Below are positions 1 through 6,981 of a stretch of 23,994 nucleotides of DNA, piece by piece. How positions within the stretch are numbered: the stretch's first letter is position 1; each line of letters starts with the position of its first letter. Below the pieces are notes generated by a model. It searched no databases, was not told where the DNA came from, and saw nothing but the letters and a program-made list of their open reading frames with translations. The translations under genes were made by a program, and so were the position numbers. Source of the DNA: a virus. The stretch spans positions 1 to 23,994 of IMG/VR virus record IMGVR_UViG_3300046467_001703. One strand, given 5' to 3'.

Positions 1-62
1 ACCCGGAAGATGCGTACAAATTGCGTACAGATGAGAAGGATGAATCGGAAGGCCAGCAATAG
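1..62 (+). CDS. 3' end of an upstream gene (partial)
   Basis: The third frame is open from the window edge to a TAG at 60-62 and encodes a hydrophilic, acidic tail ending PEDAYKLRTDEKDESEGQQ. The other two forward frames give less protein-like translations. It lies just upstream of the large terminase gene, where a small terminase or another packaging gene could sit, but too little is visible to assign a function. The call rests on reading frame and composition only. Confidence 0.4.
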   Translation, partial: PEDAYKLRTDEKDESEGQQ

Positions 63-206
63 CAAGGGGTTGCGAGGCCGACCACTGGGTTGTCAACCCA
101 TAGTCCTCACTTTTGCTTCATTTTTTGGCCCCCCCTTCGCTATATGGCCGGGGCGGGAACGAGAGCAGGGTCACCATACTCTCTGAATTATTTTTCAAAA
201 AAAATT
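63..206 (+). other. Short non-coding spacer with hairpin
   Basis: No convincing start codon with a ribosome binding site is present. The stretch contains a perfect inverted repeat at 86-100 (TGGGTT, 3-nt loop GTC, AACCCA), and GCCCC at 128-132 could pair with GGGGC at 150-154. The first hairpin resembles an anticodon stem-loop (loop TTGTCAA), but no D arm, T arm or acceptor stem surrounds it. It may be a weak terminator or RNA-processing structure for the upstream gene; no clear U-tract follows. Confidence 0.35.
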
Positions 207-350
207 ATGTCAATTGATATCACTTTAGTCTGGTACTTTGTCTTCTCCTATATCTTTGGAGTTGCCACCGGAATGGTTTGTCTATTCTGGATAATGTTTT
301 TCCTGGTGCGAGATGGCAGCAAAATAATTATTGAGAAGAAAGATCTATGA
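207..350 (+). CDS. Small single-pass membrane protein (47 aa)
   Basis: This ORF encodes 47 residues starting MSIDITLVWYFVF, with a long hydrophobic segment at about residues 6-36 and a basic/acidic tail ending IIIEKKDL. Its stop overlaps the terminase start as ATGA (347-350), suggesting translational coupling. The frame stays open upstream to a TTG at 90, but residues encoded by 90-206 look like translated non-coding sequence, so the internal ATG at 207 is preferred. No strong Shine-Dalgarno precedes it. The function is unknown; a membrane-inserted small phage protein is all the sequence supports. Confidence 0.45.
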   Translation: MSIDITLVWYFVFSYIFGVATGMVCLFWIMFFLVRDGSKIIIEKKDL

Positions 351-1771
351 AAAAAAACGAATTAGCTTCCACCCTGGCAAAGTTCCAGAAGAGATATGTC
401 AACAACCCGAATCTGTTTGTAAGAGAGATCCTGGGGGCAATTCCGGATGACTGGCAAGCGGATGTATTGGATATGATTGCTGGCGTTGGCAAGTATGATT
501 CGCAGCGCCGTAGGATTTCGTGCGTCTCGGGTCATGGGGTGGGCAAAAGTTGTTGTGCAGCCTTTGTGGCCATATGGCATCAAATCTTCCGGTTTCCACA
601 AAAAACAATTATAACAGCACCCTCCCACTCACAATTGCATGACGCATTAGGCTCAGAGATCCGTGCCTGGATAACGATGCTTCCCAGTGTGATCCAGGAT
701 CAAATGGAGGTCCTTACCGAGCAGATCCGGCTGAAGGCTGCACCCAACGAAAGTTTCATTTCGTTCAGGGTTTCCAGGCCCGAATCGAGCGAGACATTGG
801 CTGGAGTGCATTCAGAGAACGTAATTTTAATTTGTGATGAAAGTTCTGCTATCCCGGCTCAGATATTCGAGAGTGCAGCATCTTCCATGTCCGGGGAGCA
901 CGCCACGACTTTATTGTTAGGTAATGGCACTCGAGCAACAGGATTCTTTTATGACACACACAATAAATTAGCCAGGGACTGGGAGACCCGGCGCATTTCA
1001 TGTTTAGATTCCAAGAGAGTATCCAAGGAGTTTGTTGAAGAAATCAAATCTCGATATTCAGAAAATTCCAATCAATGGCGCGTACGCTGCTTAGGCCTCT
1101 TCCCGGAAGCAGATGAGGACAGTATCATTCCCAGGCATTTAGTTGAGAAGTCTATTGACCGCCAGGTAGATCCGATTGGTGGCCCAGTAACGATTGGAGT
1201 TGATGTAGCTCGGTTTGGTCAAGATAGCTCCGCTATCGCCCTTCGCCAGGGGAATACGCTATTGGGTCTAGTCAAGTGCAAACGAGGTTTGGACACAATG
1301 CAAGTTGCAGGGTGGGTCAGGTCAGAGATTGACGAGCTCAAGAAGAAGAAGTACGAGATTGGGGATGTATGTGTGGATTCCATAGGGCTCGGAGCCGGGG
1401 TGGTGGATAAGTTGCTAGAGGATGGTATTGATTGCCGAGGCATCAATGTTTCTGAGTCACCCTCTATTAAGGGGCAACATCTAAACCTCCGCTCCGAGTT
1501 ATGGGAGAAAGCAAAGTTATGGTTCGAGGCCCGTGATGTTAACATTCCAAATGACGAGCGTCTAATCGCAGAGCTTTGTTCAGTACGCTTCAATTACTCT
1601 TCCACTGGCAAGATCAAGGTTGAGTCCAAGGACGAGATCCGCCGCCGTCTTGGCCGCAATGCATCTCCCGATGCAGCGGACGCATTAATTCTCACATTCA
1701 GTTCATATGCTTCCAGGAAAGGAACCCCCTGGAACAAGCCCCTCATTAGAGATATCCCTGGAATAGTATAA
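347..1771 (+). CDS. terL: Terminase large subunit
   Basis: This is the ATPase-nuclease motor that cuts concatemeric DNA and pumps it through the portal into the prohead. The 474-residue length fits the family. The N-terminal ATPase shows Walker A SGHGVGKS (61-68), Walker B VILICDE (159-165, with D164 and E165) and a coupling-motif-like LLLGNGT (189-195). The C-terminal RNase H-like nuclease shows GVDVARFGQD (284-293, D286 first metal ligand), CVDSIGLGAGVVD (342-354, D344) and SPDAADAL (440-447, D442/D445). The start at 347 overlaps the upstream small gene as ATGA and is preceded by an AGAAGAAAG purine tract. The portal follows after a 184-bp spacer, unusually long for this compact region. The gene looks intact. 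Confidence 0.95.
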   Translation: MKKNELASTLAKFQKRYVNNPNLFVREILGAIPDDWQADVLDMIAGVGKYDSQRRRISCVSGHGVGKSCCAAFVAIWHQIFRFPQKTIITAPSHSQLHDALGSEIRAWITMLPSVIQDQMEVLTEQIRLKAAPNESFISFRVSRPESSETLAGVHSENVILICDESSAIPAQIFESAASSMSGEHATTLLLGNGTRATGFFYDTHNKLARDWETRRISCLDSKRVSKEFVEEIKSRYSENSNQWRVRCLGLFPEADEDSIIPRHLVEKSIDRQVDPIGGPVTIGVDVARFGQDSSAIALRQGNTLLGLVKCKRGLDTMQVAGWVRSEIDELKKKKYEIGDVCVDSIGLGAGVVDKLLEDGIDCRGINVSESPSIKGQHLNLRSELWEKAKLWFEARDVNIPNDERLIAELCSVRFNYSSTGKIKVESKDEIRRRLGRNASPDAADALILTFSSYASRKGTPWNKPLIRDIPGIV

Positions 1772-1774
1772 ATC

Positions 1775-1841
1775 GTTACTATTCGTTACCGGGTAACGGT
1801 AATTTGTTACTATTCGTTACCGCGTTACCGGGTAACAGTAA
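1775..1841 (+). repeat. GTTAC repeat/palindrome array
   Basis: Two direct copies of GTTACTATTCGTTACCG lie at 1775-1791 and 1806-1822. Each unit is associated with a copy of the palindrome GTTACCGGGTAAC (1785-1797 and 1824-1836). In total, seven GTTAC/GTAAC pentamers occur within about 62 bp. The array lies between the terminase stop and a putative promoter for the portal operon. It could be a protein-binding operator, a pair of tight hairpins ending terminase transcription, or a recombination or packaging signal. No U-tract follows, so a simple intrinsic terminator is the least likely option. The function is inferred from position only. Confidence 0.75.
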
Positions 1842-1864
1842 TTCTCCATGTACCTCCAATAAGC

Positions 1865-1893
1865 TTGACTTTAAGTTGTCTACGAGCTAATGT
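1865..1893 (+). promoter_or_regulatory. Possible sigma-70 promoter for the virion operon
   Basis: TTGACT (1865-1870) and TAATGT (1888-1893) are separated by exactly 17 nt. The -35 hexamer is close to TTGACA, while the -10 is only a partial match to TATAAT. It sits in the longest true spacer of the window, 60-90 bp upstream of the portal start and directly downstream of the GTTAC repeat array. This layout is compatible with a regulated late promoter driving portal, scaffold and capsid genes. Confidence 0.4.
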
Positions 1894-1904
1894 GTTTCCA
1901 TATG

Positions 1905-1933
1905 TAAATTGGTCATACCACTTTACCAATTAC
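1905..1933 (+). promoter_or_regulatory. Stem-loop in the portal 5' leader
   Basis: AATTGGT (1907-1913) pairs with ACCAATT (1925-1931). The pairing can be extended outward to GTA/TAC with one bulged A. It lies about 25 nt upstream of the portal ATG, which lacks an obvious Shine-Dalgarno sequence. It could affect mRNA stability or translation of the portal message; no function is proven. Confidence 0.35.
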
Positions 1934-1955
1934 CAATAACATAAACGCACAATAT

Positions 1956-4247
1956 ATGGCCCTTACCGACGCCGAGATTAGGACACAAACAGCAGAGCTC
2001 GAAGCAGAGCAGATCCGTTTAGCTGGGGATGAGCCAATGGATGAGGACGAGCTCGAGTCTTTAGTGGGAGGGCTCATCGAGGATGCCCAGGACTATATTG
2101 ATCAGACTGAGGCTCTGGACCGCAATACAGCAAACGACTATTACCAGGGGCGGCCATTCGGTAATGAAGAAGACGGGCGCAGCCAGGTTGTTTCTCGAGA
2201 TGTTCGCGACACTGTGGCGTTGATGATGCCCCAGATTATGAGGACGTTTTTCGGATCAGAGAAGGTAGTTGAGTTTGTACCTCGAGGTCCAGAGGATGTT
2301 CAAATGGCAGAGCAAGCCACGGACTTTGTAAACCAGGTTTGCATTGGCCAGGACAATGAGGGCTTTTCTGTATTTTACAATATATTCCGTGACGCCCTGG
2401 TAAAGAGGGTAGGCATTGCAAAAGTAGATTGGGAAAGACGAGAGGAGGTTGAGCACGAAGAGTATACCGGGCTAGATGACCAGGGTCTGCAAGCATTAAT
2501 GTCGGATCCAGACATAGAGGGATCATCTTTAGAATCGTATCCGGATCCAAATTTTGTTCCACCACCACCACAACCGCCACAACAACCGATCTCTCCCGGC
2601 GGACCGCAGCCCGCGCCACCGCAGAACATGGAAGCTCCGCAGTTGCACGATGTTGTGATCCGCCGTCTTACCACAGAAGGTCGAATAACAATTGAAGCCC
2701 TTCCTCCGGAAGAATTCATAATAGATCGCCGCGCCAAGGGACTTGGACCCGATGAGTTTACTATTTGTGGCCATAGACGTTATTTGACTGTCAGTGAACT
2801 AACCTCAATGGGGTATGACTATGAGGATATGCTTTCCTTGGCCGGAGATGAGGATTCTTTTGGCACAAACACGGAGTTGCTATCACGCAACCCATTGGGT
2901 AATTATGCAGATAGTTTGGACGCAGGAGAAGCGAATAAAAGGGTCCTCTATGTGGAAGCATTCGCAAAAGTGGATTTCGGAGGTTCAGGAATCGCTTCAC
3001 TCCGCCGCTTTTGTTGCGCTGGGTCTCATTTTAAATTGCTACATCATTCTCCAGTTAATGATGTACCGTTTCAAATCTATTCTGGATTTAAAGAGCCGCA
3101 CCTTTGGAAGGGCCATTCCGTGGCGGATCTCACAATGGACATTCAGAAAATCAAGTCCTCCGTGATGCGGAATATGTTAGACAGTCTCGCCAAAAGTATT
3201 CACCCGGATACCTGGCTGGTGGAGGGCCAAGTTTCTTTGGACGATGCTTCCTCGAACCGCGTTGGAAAATTAATCCGCACCAGGGCTCCAGGGATGATAG
3301 GAGAGCTCAATAAGTCTTTCAACGGGAAGGAAGGATTCCCGATGCTCGACTATTTAGATGAGGTAAAGGGTGACAGGACCGGAATGTCCAAAGCGTCCAT
3401 GGGCCTTGATCCGAGCGCATTACAATCATCGACGAAAGCAGCAGTATCTGCGACTGTGGCAGCCTCGGCTGCACAACTGGAATTACTTTGTAGGGTGTTT
3501 GCAGAAACTGGGATGAAACCTTTATTTAAAAAGATTCTCAAGCTTTTGCACACCCACCAGGACAAAGCCAGGATGGTTCGTTTACGGAACGAATGGATCC
3601 AGGTGGATCCACAGACCTGGAACCAGATGGATGTTGCCGTGAATGTGGCCCTTGGCCTGGGAACAAACGAAGAGCGGATGGGAATGCTAGGGGGCCTGGC
3701 TGCAAAGCAGGAGGCAATCCTGAAAGAGCAGGGGCCACAGAATCCATTGGTCAACTTCCAGCAGTATCACACTACCCTGGCAAAGATGACCGAGCTAAGC
3801 GGATACAAAGACGTTCAGTCTTTCTGGACTGATCCATCGACTTATCAAGCGCCTCCTCCGCCACCTCCGCCCGAAGATACTCCAGACGAGATTTTCGCCA
3901 AAGCAAACGCCGCCAAGGCCACCGCAGATATTACCAAGGACCAGGAGCGCTTAAAATTAGATCGCGAGAAAATGATCCGCGAGGATGACTTGAACAGGGA
4001 CAAATTAGATGCAGAGCTCTCAATGAAGAAGGATGAGCTCGAGAGTAAATACCAGACAACAATCGATCAGACGGAGATCCGGGGCCAGATAGAGAAGGAC
4101 CGTGAGCAGATAAAGCTTGAGCAGATGCAACAACAACAAGCTCAGCAAGCTCCGCCTCCAGGGATGCCCCCGCAAGACATGAACCCTGAGCAAATGGGTC
4201 CATCGATCCCGGACTTTCCGCCTGACCAGATGCCAATGCCATCGTGA
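1956..4247 (+). CDS. Portal protein, SU10-like
   Basis: The portal forms the dodecameric ring at one capsid vertex through which DNA is packaged and ejected. The protein has 763 residues. The N-terminal region carries the conserved-looking stretch DGRSQVVSRDVRDTVALMMP (73-92), followed by FFGSEKVVEFVP, typical of portal proteins of SU10-like podoviruses. A central region around YVEAFAKVDF and the helix-rich ASMGLDPSALQSSTKAAVSA segment fit the stem and wing. Two low-complexity elements are notable: a proline-rich insert at about 202-222 and a C-terminal tail with seven prolines (633-639), a charged coiled coil (about 645-730) and a Q/P/M-rich end. The next gene starts inside its stop codon (GTGA). 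The family assignment is from recalled motifs; genomic order (terminase, portal, scaffold, capsid) supports it. Confidence 0.9.
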   Translation: MALTDAEIRTQTAELEAEQIRLAGDEPMDEDELESLVGGLIEDAQDYIDQTEALDRNTANDYYQGRPFGNEEDGRSQVVSRDVRDTVALMMPQIMRTFFGSEKVVEFVPRGPEDVQMAEQATDFVNQVCIGQDNEGFSVFYNIFRDALVKRVGIAKVDWERREEVEHEEYTGLDDQGLQALMSDPDIEGSSLESYPDPNFVPPPPQPPQQPISPGGPQPAPPQNMEAPQLHDVVIRRLTTEGRITIEALPPEEFIIDRRAKGLGPDEFTICGHRRYLTVSELTSMGYDYEDMLSLAGDEDSFGTNTELLSRNPLGNYADSLDAGEANKRVLYVEAFAKVDFGGSGIASLRRFCCAGSHFKLLHHSPVNDVPFQIYSGFKEPHLWKGHSVADLTMDIQKIKSSVMRNMLDSLAKSIHPDTWLVEGQVSLDDASSNRVGKLIRTRAPGMIGELNKSFNGKEGFPMLDYLDEVKGDRTGMSKASMGLDPSALQSSTKAAVSATVAASAAQLELLCRVFAETGMKPLFKKILKLLHTHQDKARMVRLRNEWIQVDPQTWNQMDVAVNVALGLGTNEERMGMLGGLAAKQEAILKEQGPQNPLVNFQQYHTTLAKMTELSGYKDVQSFWTDPSTYQAPPPPPPPEDTPDEIFAKANAAKATADITKDQERLKLDREKMIREDDLNRDKLDAELSMKKDELESKYQTTIDQTEIRGQIEKDREQIKLEQMQQQQAQQAPPPGMPPQDMNPEQMGPSIPDFPPDQMPMPS

Positions 4248-4516
4248 CAAAAAGGAAAAAGGGTCTCTCCACTCGTAAGACAACCGAGGAGCAGATTCAA
4301 CAAGGAAATGCGGCTGAGGCCGTTTTAACTTCTCCAGTATTCATAGAAGCATTTGAGATCCTGGAGGAGAAATACATCAATTCCTGGCTTTCCAGTGGAC
4401 TGTCAGACAGAGACCACCGTGAGACTCAGTTTTTGAGTTTACGAGTCCTCTCTGAGATGAAACTGGAATTAGAGTCAATGGTTAATGGTGGGAAGATCGC
4501 CAAAAATAATATATAG
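4244..4516 (+). CDS. Small conserved phage protein between portal and scaffold
   Basis: This 90-residue protein is hydrophilic and probably all-helical (TEEQIQQGNAAEAVLTSPVF, then FEILEEKYINSWL). It starts with GTG overlapping the portal stop (GTGA), which implies coupled translation. Small proteins of this layout commonly lie between portal and scaffold genes in related marine podoviruses, but no biochemical role is known to me. The location suggests a part in head assembly, as an inference only. Alternative ATG starts would remove the conserved-looking N-terminal half. Confidence 0.75.
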   Translation: MTKRKKGLSTRKTTEEQIQQGNAAEAVLTSPVFIEAFEILEEKYINSWLSSGLSDRDHRETQFLSLRVLSEMKLELESMVNGGKIAKNNI

Positions 4517-4518
4517 GA

Positions 4519-4532
4519 TTCGCTTTTGCGAA
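4519..4532 (+). other. Small hairpin upstream of scaffold gene
   Basis: TTCGC and GCGAA form a perfect 5-bp stem with a TTTT loop in the 34-nt gap between the small protein and the scaffold gene. No T-run follows, so it is not a convincing terminator. It may be an RNA stability or processing element that sets scaffold expression apart from upstream genes. Confidence 0.35.
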
Positions 4533-4550
4533 CAACCTTAGAAAGTAAAT

Positions 4551-5516
4551 ATGGCAGAAGAAGTACAGGGGGAGGTTCTCCATGTGGGAACTGAACTAGA
4601 AGAGGCCGCAAAGGCCTGGGGAAAGGACTTGGCCCTCGAATCTGGTGAAGAACCAGAGGACGAAGATAACCAAACTGACCCGGAGGTTCCAGAAGATGAA
4701 CCAGAAGAGGAAGAGCAGCAGGAGGAATTAGAGGAAGAGGAAGAAGACGAGGAGGCAGAATCAAACGCCCAAAAGTTTCAGGTGCGTTCTGATGGCGAAG
4801 ACCTAGAGGTCAGCCTGGATGAACTTATCTCCGGCTACAGTCGTCAATCTTCTTTTACTAAGAAATCCCAAAGCCTGGCAGAAGAGAAAAAGGGCTTTGA
4901 AAACGAACTTGCAGAATCAAGGGAAATGAGAGCGCAAGCTATCCAGATCCTGGAGAATGCAAAATCGGCTCAGACTCAAACGCCAGAAAGAGATGCAAAC
5001 TATTGGCAAGATCTCAAAGACACGGATCCCATGCAGTTCATGCTGGAGCGCGATGCTGTTCGAGAGGAGCAGTTCCAAGGACAAATGAGGGAGCAGCAGA
5101 TACAGACGCTGCGGTCTCAGGAGGACGCGGAACAAAGATCTAATCTCGAAAAATATGTTGACTCACAAAAGGGAGTTCTAAAAGAACTAGTCCCGGAGTG
5201 GAATGATCAAAAGGTGGCAGATGCAGAGAAGAAGATTATTCTTGCATACGGTTTAAAAACCGGATTTTCGCAAAGCGAATTAGACCAGGCATTCGACGCC
5301 AGGGCCGTTTCGACTATGCGGAAAGCAGCACTTTATGACCAACTATCAGCAAAGCGAAAAGGTTTAAAACCCGTTCAGCGAACAGGCATGAAAGCAGGAT
5401 CCCAGGCTGGAGATCCCAAACAAATACGCTCCGGGAAGGCGTCGGCAAGGTTAAAGAAATCGGGTAGCGTCGATGATGCAGCTTCGGTTTTTTACAATAT
5501 GATTCGTCAAAAATAA
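4551..5516 (+). CDS. Capsid scaffold protein
   Basis: This 321-residue protein directly precedes the major capsid gene, as expected for a scaffold that guides prohead assembly and then leaves. Residues 31-71 are extremely acidic with long Glu runs. The segment FQVRSDGEDLEVSLDELISG (76-95), followed by YSRQSSFTKKSQSLAEEKK, is a recognisable signature of scaffolds in this phage group. The middle (about 105-200) is predicted coiled coil rich in E/Q/R. The C-terminus is basic (RTGMKAGSQAGDPKQIRSGK, then ARLKKSG), fitting a capsid-binding tail that contacts the acidic inner shell. No serine-protease motif was seen, so it does not appear to be a protease fusion. The start ATG follows a weak AGAAAG tract. 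Confidence 0.85.
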   Translation: MAEEVQGEVLHVGTELEEAAKAWGKDLALESGEEPEDEDNQTDPEVPEDEPEEEEQQEELEEEEEDEEAESNAQKFQVRSDGEDLEVSLDELISGYSRQSSFTKKSQSLAEEKKGFENELAESREMRAQAIQILENAKSAQTQTPERDANYWQDLKDTDPMQFMLERDAVREEQFQGQMREQQIQTLRSQEDAEQRSNLEKYVDSQKGVLKELVPEWNDQKVADAEKKIILAYGLKTGFSQSELDQAFDARAVSTMRKAALYDQLSAKRKGLKPVQRTGMKAGSQAGDPKQIRSGKASARLKKSGSVDDAASVFYNMIRQK

Positions 5517-5532
5517 ATAAAGGAAAAATACT

Positions 5533-6973
5533 ATGGGTTTAGTAGCAAACACTTTTGAGACATACCAGGCCATAGGCAACAGAGAGGACCTCGCAAACAC
5601 GATCTGAACAAATTGGATCGAAATCGGGTGAATTGCTGGGATCCCCTAACGGTAATGCCGAGGGCAATCAGCAGCCAAGACTGTGAAAGTGCAAATAGTA
5701 GCAGTAAGGTTCAACGACTAGAGAGTGAGCAGCACAAGCGATAACCTCTCCAAGAGCGCCCGACACCTAACGGTGAAGATATAGTCTGAGCTATATGGAT
5801 GACATATAGAAGTGGCCAATTAAAAAAGCCACGGTAACAAAACTGATAATATATCGCCAAGCGACGTACCTTTCATGTCTATGATTGGTCGCTCAAAAGC
5901 CAAGAACACTCTAGTAGAGTGGCAAACAGATGCGTGAACAAACTAGCGCCCTTAGCCAGTAATGGCTATTGCAAATCCTGTGAATTGCGGGGACGCCCAG
6001 AACGGGTAATCCGCAGCCAAGCCTCCAAGGGAGGACGGTTCAACGACCATTCCGAAAGGAAGTACACTCAAGTGAGTGGAAGCGCAGGAAACCCCGGAAG
6101 GGGTTGTGAGATGGTCTCATCTAGTTAGGAATAACTAGCAGCCTTATGGCGGTCCAAAGACTAACGACTTTGGGCGAAGATAATGTAGCAGCCGCAGTGG
6201 CAACTAATGCACAGAAAGAAGGTGATGATTACGCCTTTGATGCAGTCGTACCAACGGTACGTTTAACTAATCATACTCAGATTTCTCGTAAGACAATCAT
6301 TGTGTCTGGTTCCCAGCAAGCTGGAAATCATGCAGGAGTTTCTTCGGAGCTCGCATATGGTTTAGCTAAGAGAAGCAAAGAGCTCAAGCGCGATATGGAA
6401 ACGTGCTTAACCAACAAAGTGGCAAAGGCCGCAGGAGCATCAGATACTGCCAGGAAACTGGGTGGACTTGAAACCTGGATCTCGACAAACACTTCGAGAG
6501 GTGGTGGATCTCCAGTAGGTTCTGGAGCGGGCGGAGGAGCAGCCCCTGTTGATGCAGGAACTGCACGCGCATTTACCGTTGCAATGTTGAAAACCGTTAT
6601 CCAGGCTTGTTATTCGGCTGGTTCGGATTCCAATACCATAATGGTGGGGCCACATAATAAAGGTGTCCTCAGTGGATTTGCAGGGCGTGATGGAGCTCGT
6701 CAGATGGGAGCAGAGAAGAAAATCAATGTGGCTGCTGACCTTTTTTCTTCTGACTTTGGAGATTACAAGGTAATTCCCAATAGGTTCCAGCGTGACAAAT
6801 CGGCATTCGTTATTGATCCAGAATATTGGAGCGTGGCGTACTACCGTGATTTCAAGCAGGAAGAAGTTGCAAAAACCGGGGACGCAATTAAAAGGGCGCT
6901 CCTGGTAGAATTCACGCTTGTCTCAAAAAATGAGGCTAGTTCGGGAATCATTGCAGATTTGACCACAAGCTAA
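5533..6973 (+). CDS. Major capsid protein, split by two group I introns: join(5533..5605,5846..5935,6186..6973)
   Basis: Spliced, this encodes a 316-residue DUF5309 / SU10-type (HK97-fold) major head protein that forms the icosahedral shell. Exon 1 gives MGLVANTFETYQAIGNREDL plus ANTI and one base; exon 2 gives the N-terminal family core YNISPSDVPFM through VEWQTDA; exon 3 continues LAAAVATNAQKEGDD and the remainder, including TISRKT-like QISRKTIIVSGSQ, ELKRDMET, ARKLGGLETWI, NTIMVGP, VIPNRFQRD and DPEYWSVAY. Both junctions split a codon after its first base (TAT = Y, TTA = L), and the joined sequence matches the family where neither unspliced frame does. Start: AAGGAAAAATACT-ATG at 5533 has a good Shine-Dalgarno. 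In unspliced RNA translation would stop after 24 codons. An ATG at 6146 gives an in-frame 275-aa ORF, but its first 13 residues are encoded by intron 2 and it lacks a ribosome binding site. Confidence 0.95.
5606..5845 (+). ncRNA. Group I intron 1 in the capsid gene (240 nt, no ORF)
   Basis: The intron follows exon-terminal T5605 and ends with G5845. P1 is a perfect 6-bp helix, exon CGATCT (5600-5605) with guide GGATCG (5615-5620), closing on the expected U-G pair. Core helices visible: P3 CGGGTG (5625-5630)/CGCCCG (5757-5762); P4 TGCTG (5634-5638)/CAGCA (5669-5673); P5 CCCT (5644-5647)/AGGG (5661-5664); P7 GACTA (5716-5720)/TAGTC (5782-5786); P7.1-like GAGAG (5721-5725)/CTCTC (5746-5750); P8 CACC/GGTG (5764-5775); P9 CTATATG/CATATAG (5791-5809); P9.1 GTGGC/GCCAC (5812-5832). 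Classical motifs are present: AATCAGCAGCCAAG, GTTCAACGACTAGA and AAGATATAGTCTG. The extra helix between P7 and P3' and the similarity to the T4 td 3' core suggest subgroup IA. P10 pairing is weak. There is no homing-endonuclease ORF. Confidence 0.95.
5936..6185 (+). ncRNA. Group I intron 2 in the capsid gene (250 nt, no ORF)
   Basis: The intron follows T5935 and ends with G6185. P1 pairs exon GCGT (5932-5935) with GCGC (5946-5949), ending in a U-G pair; P10 pairs exon-3 TAG (6186-6188) with CTA (5943-5945). Other helices: P2 AGCCA/TGGCT (5954-5967); P3 CCTGTG (5977-5982)/CGCAGG (6083-6088); P4 TGCGG (5986-5990)/CCGCA (6011-6015); P5 GCCC/GGGT (5995-6007); P6 CCTCC/GGAGG (6022-6034); P7 GACCA (6045-6049)/TGGTC (6112-6116); P7.1 TTCC-GAAA-GGAA (6050-6061); P7.2 CACTC/GAGTG (6065-6078); P8 AACCCC-GGAA-GGGGTT (6090-6105); P9 CTAGTTA-GGAA-TAACTAG (6121-6138); P9.1 CCAAAG/CTTTGG (6154-6173). 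P7.1 and P7.2 point to subgroup IA. Its P7 differs from intron 1 by a compensated pair (GACTA/TAGTC versus GACCA/TGGTC). No endonuclease is encoded. Confidence 0.94.
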
Positions 6974-6981
6974 TTTTAACA

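Noticed and set aside
84-102. Stem-loop resembling a tRNA anticodon arm with GTC anticodon
   Set aside because: No D arm, T arm (GGTTCRA) or 7-bp acceptor stem could be found around it, so it is treated as a simple hairpin.
5919-6128. 69-codon ORF spanning the end of exon 2 and most of intron 2
   Set aside because: Its sequence is the translated ribozyme core, out of frame with the capsid gene; it has no ribosome binding site and no protein-like pattern.
6135-6143. Alternative 3' splice site at the first CTAGCAGCC copy
   Set aside because: The same TAGCAGCC occurs at 6186. Splicing at the first copy would run into a TAA after a few codons and would cut through the P9 stem; the second copy restores the capsid frame and pairs as P10.
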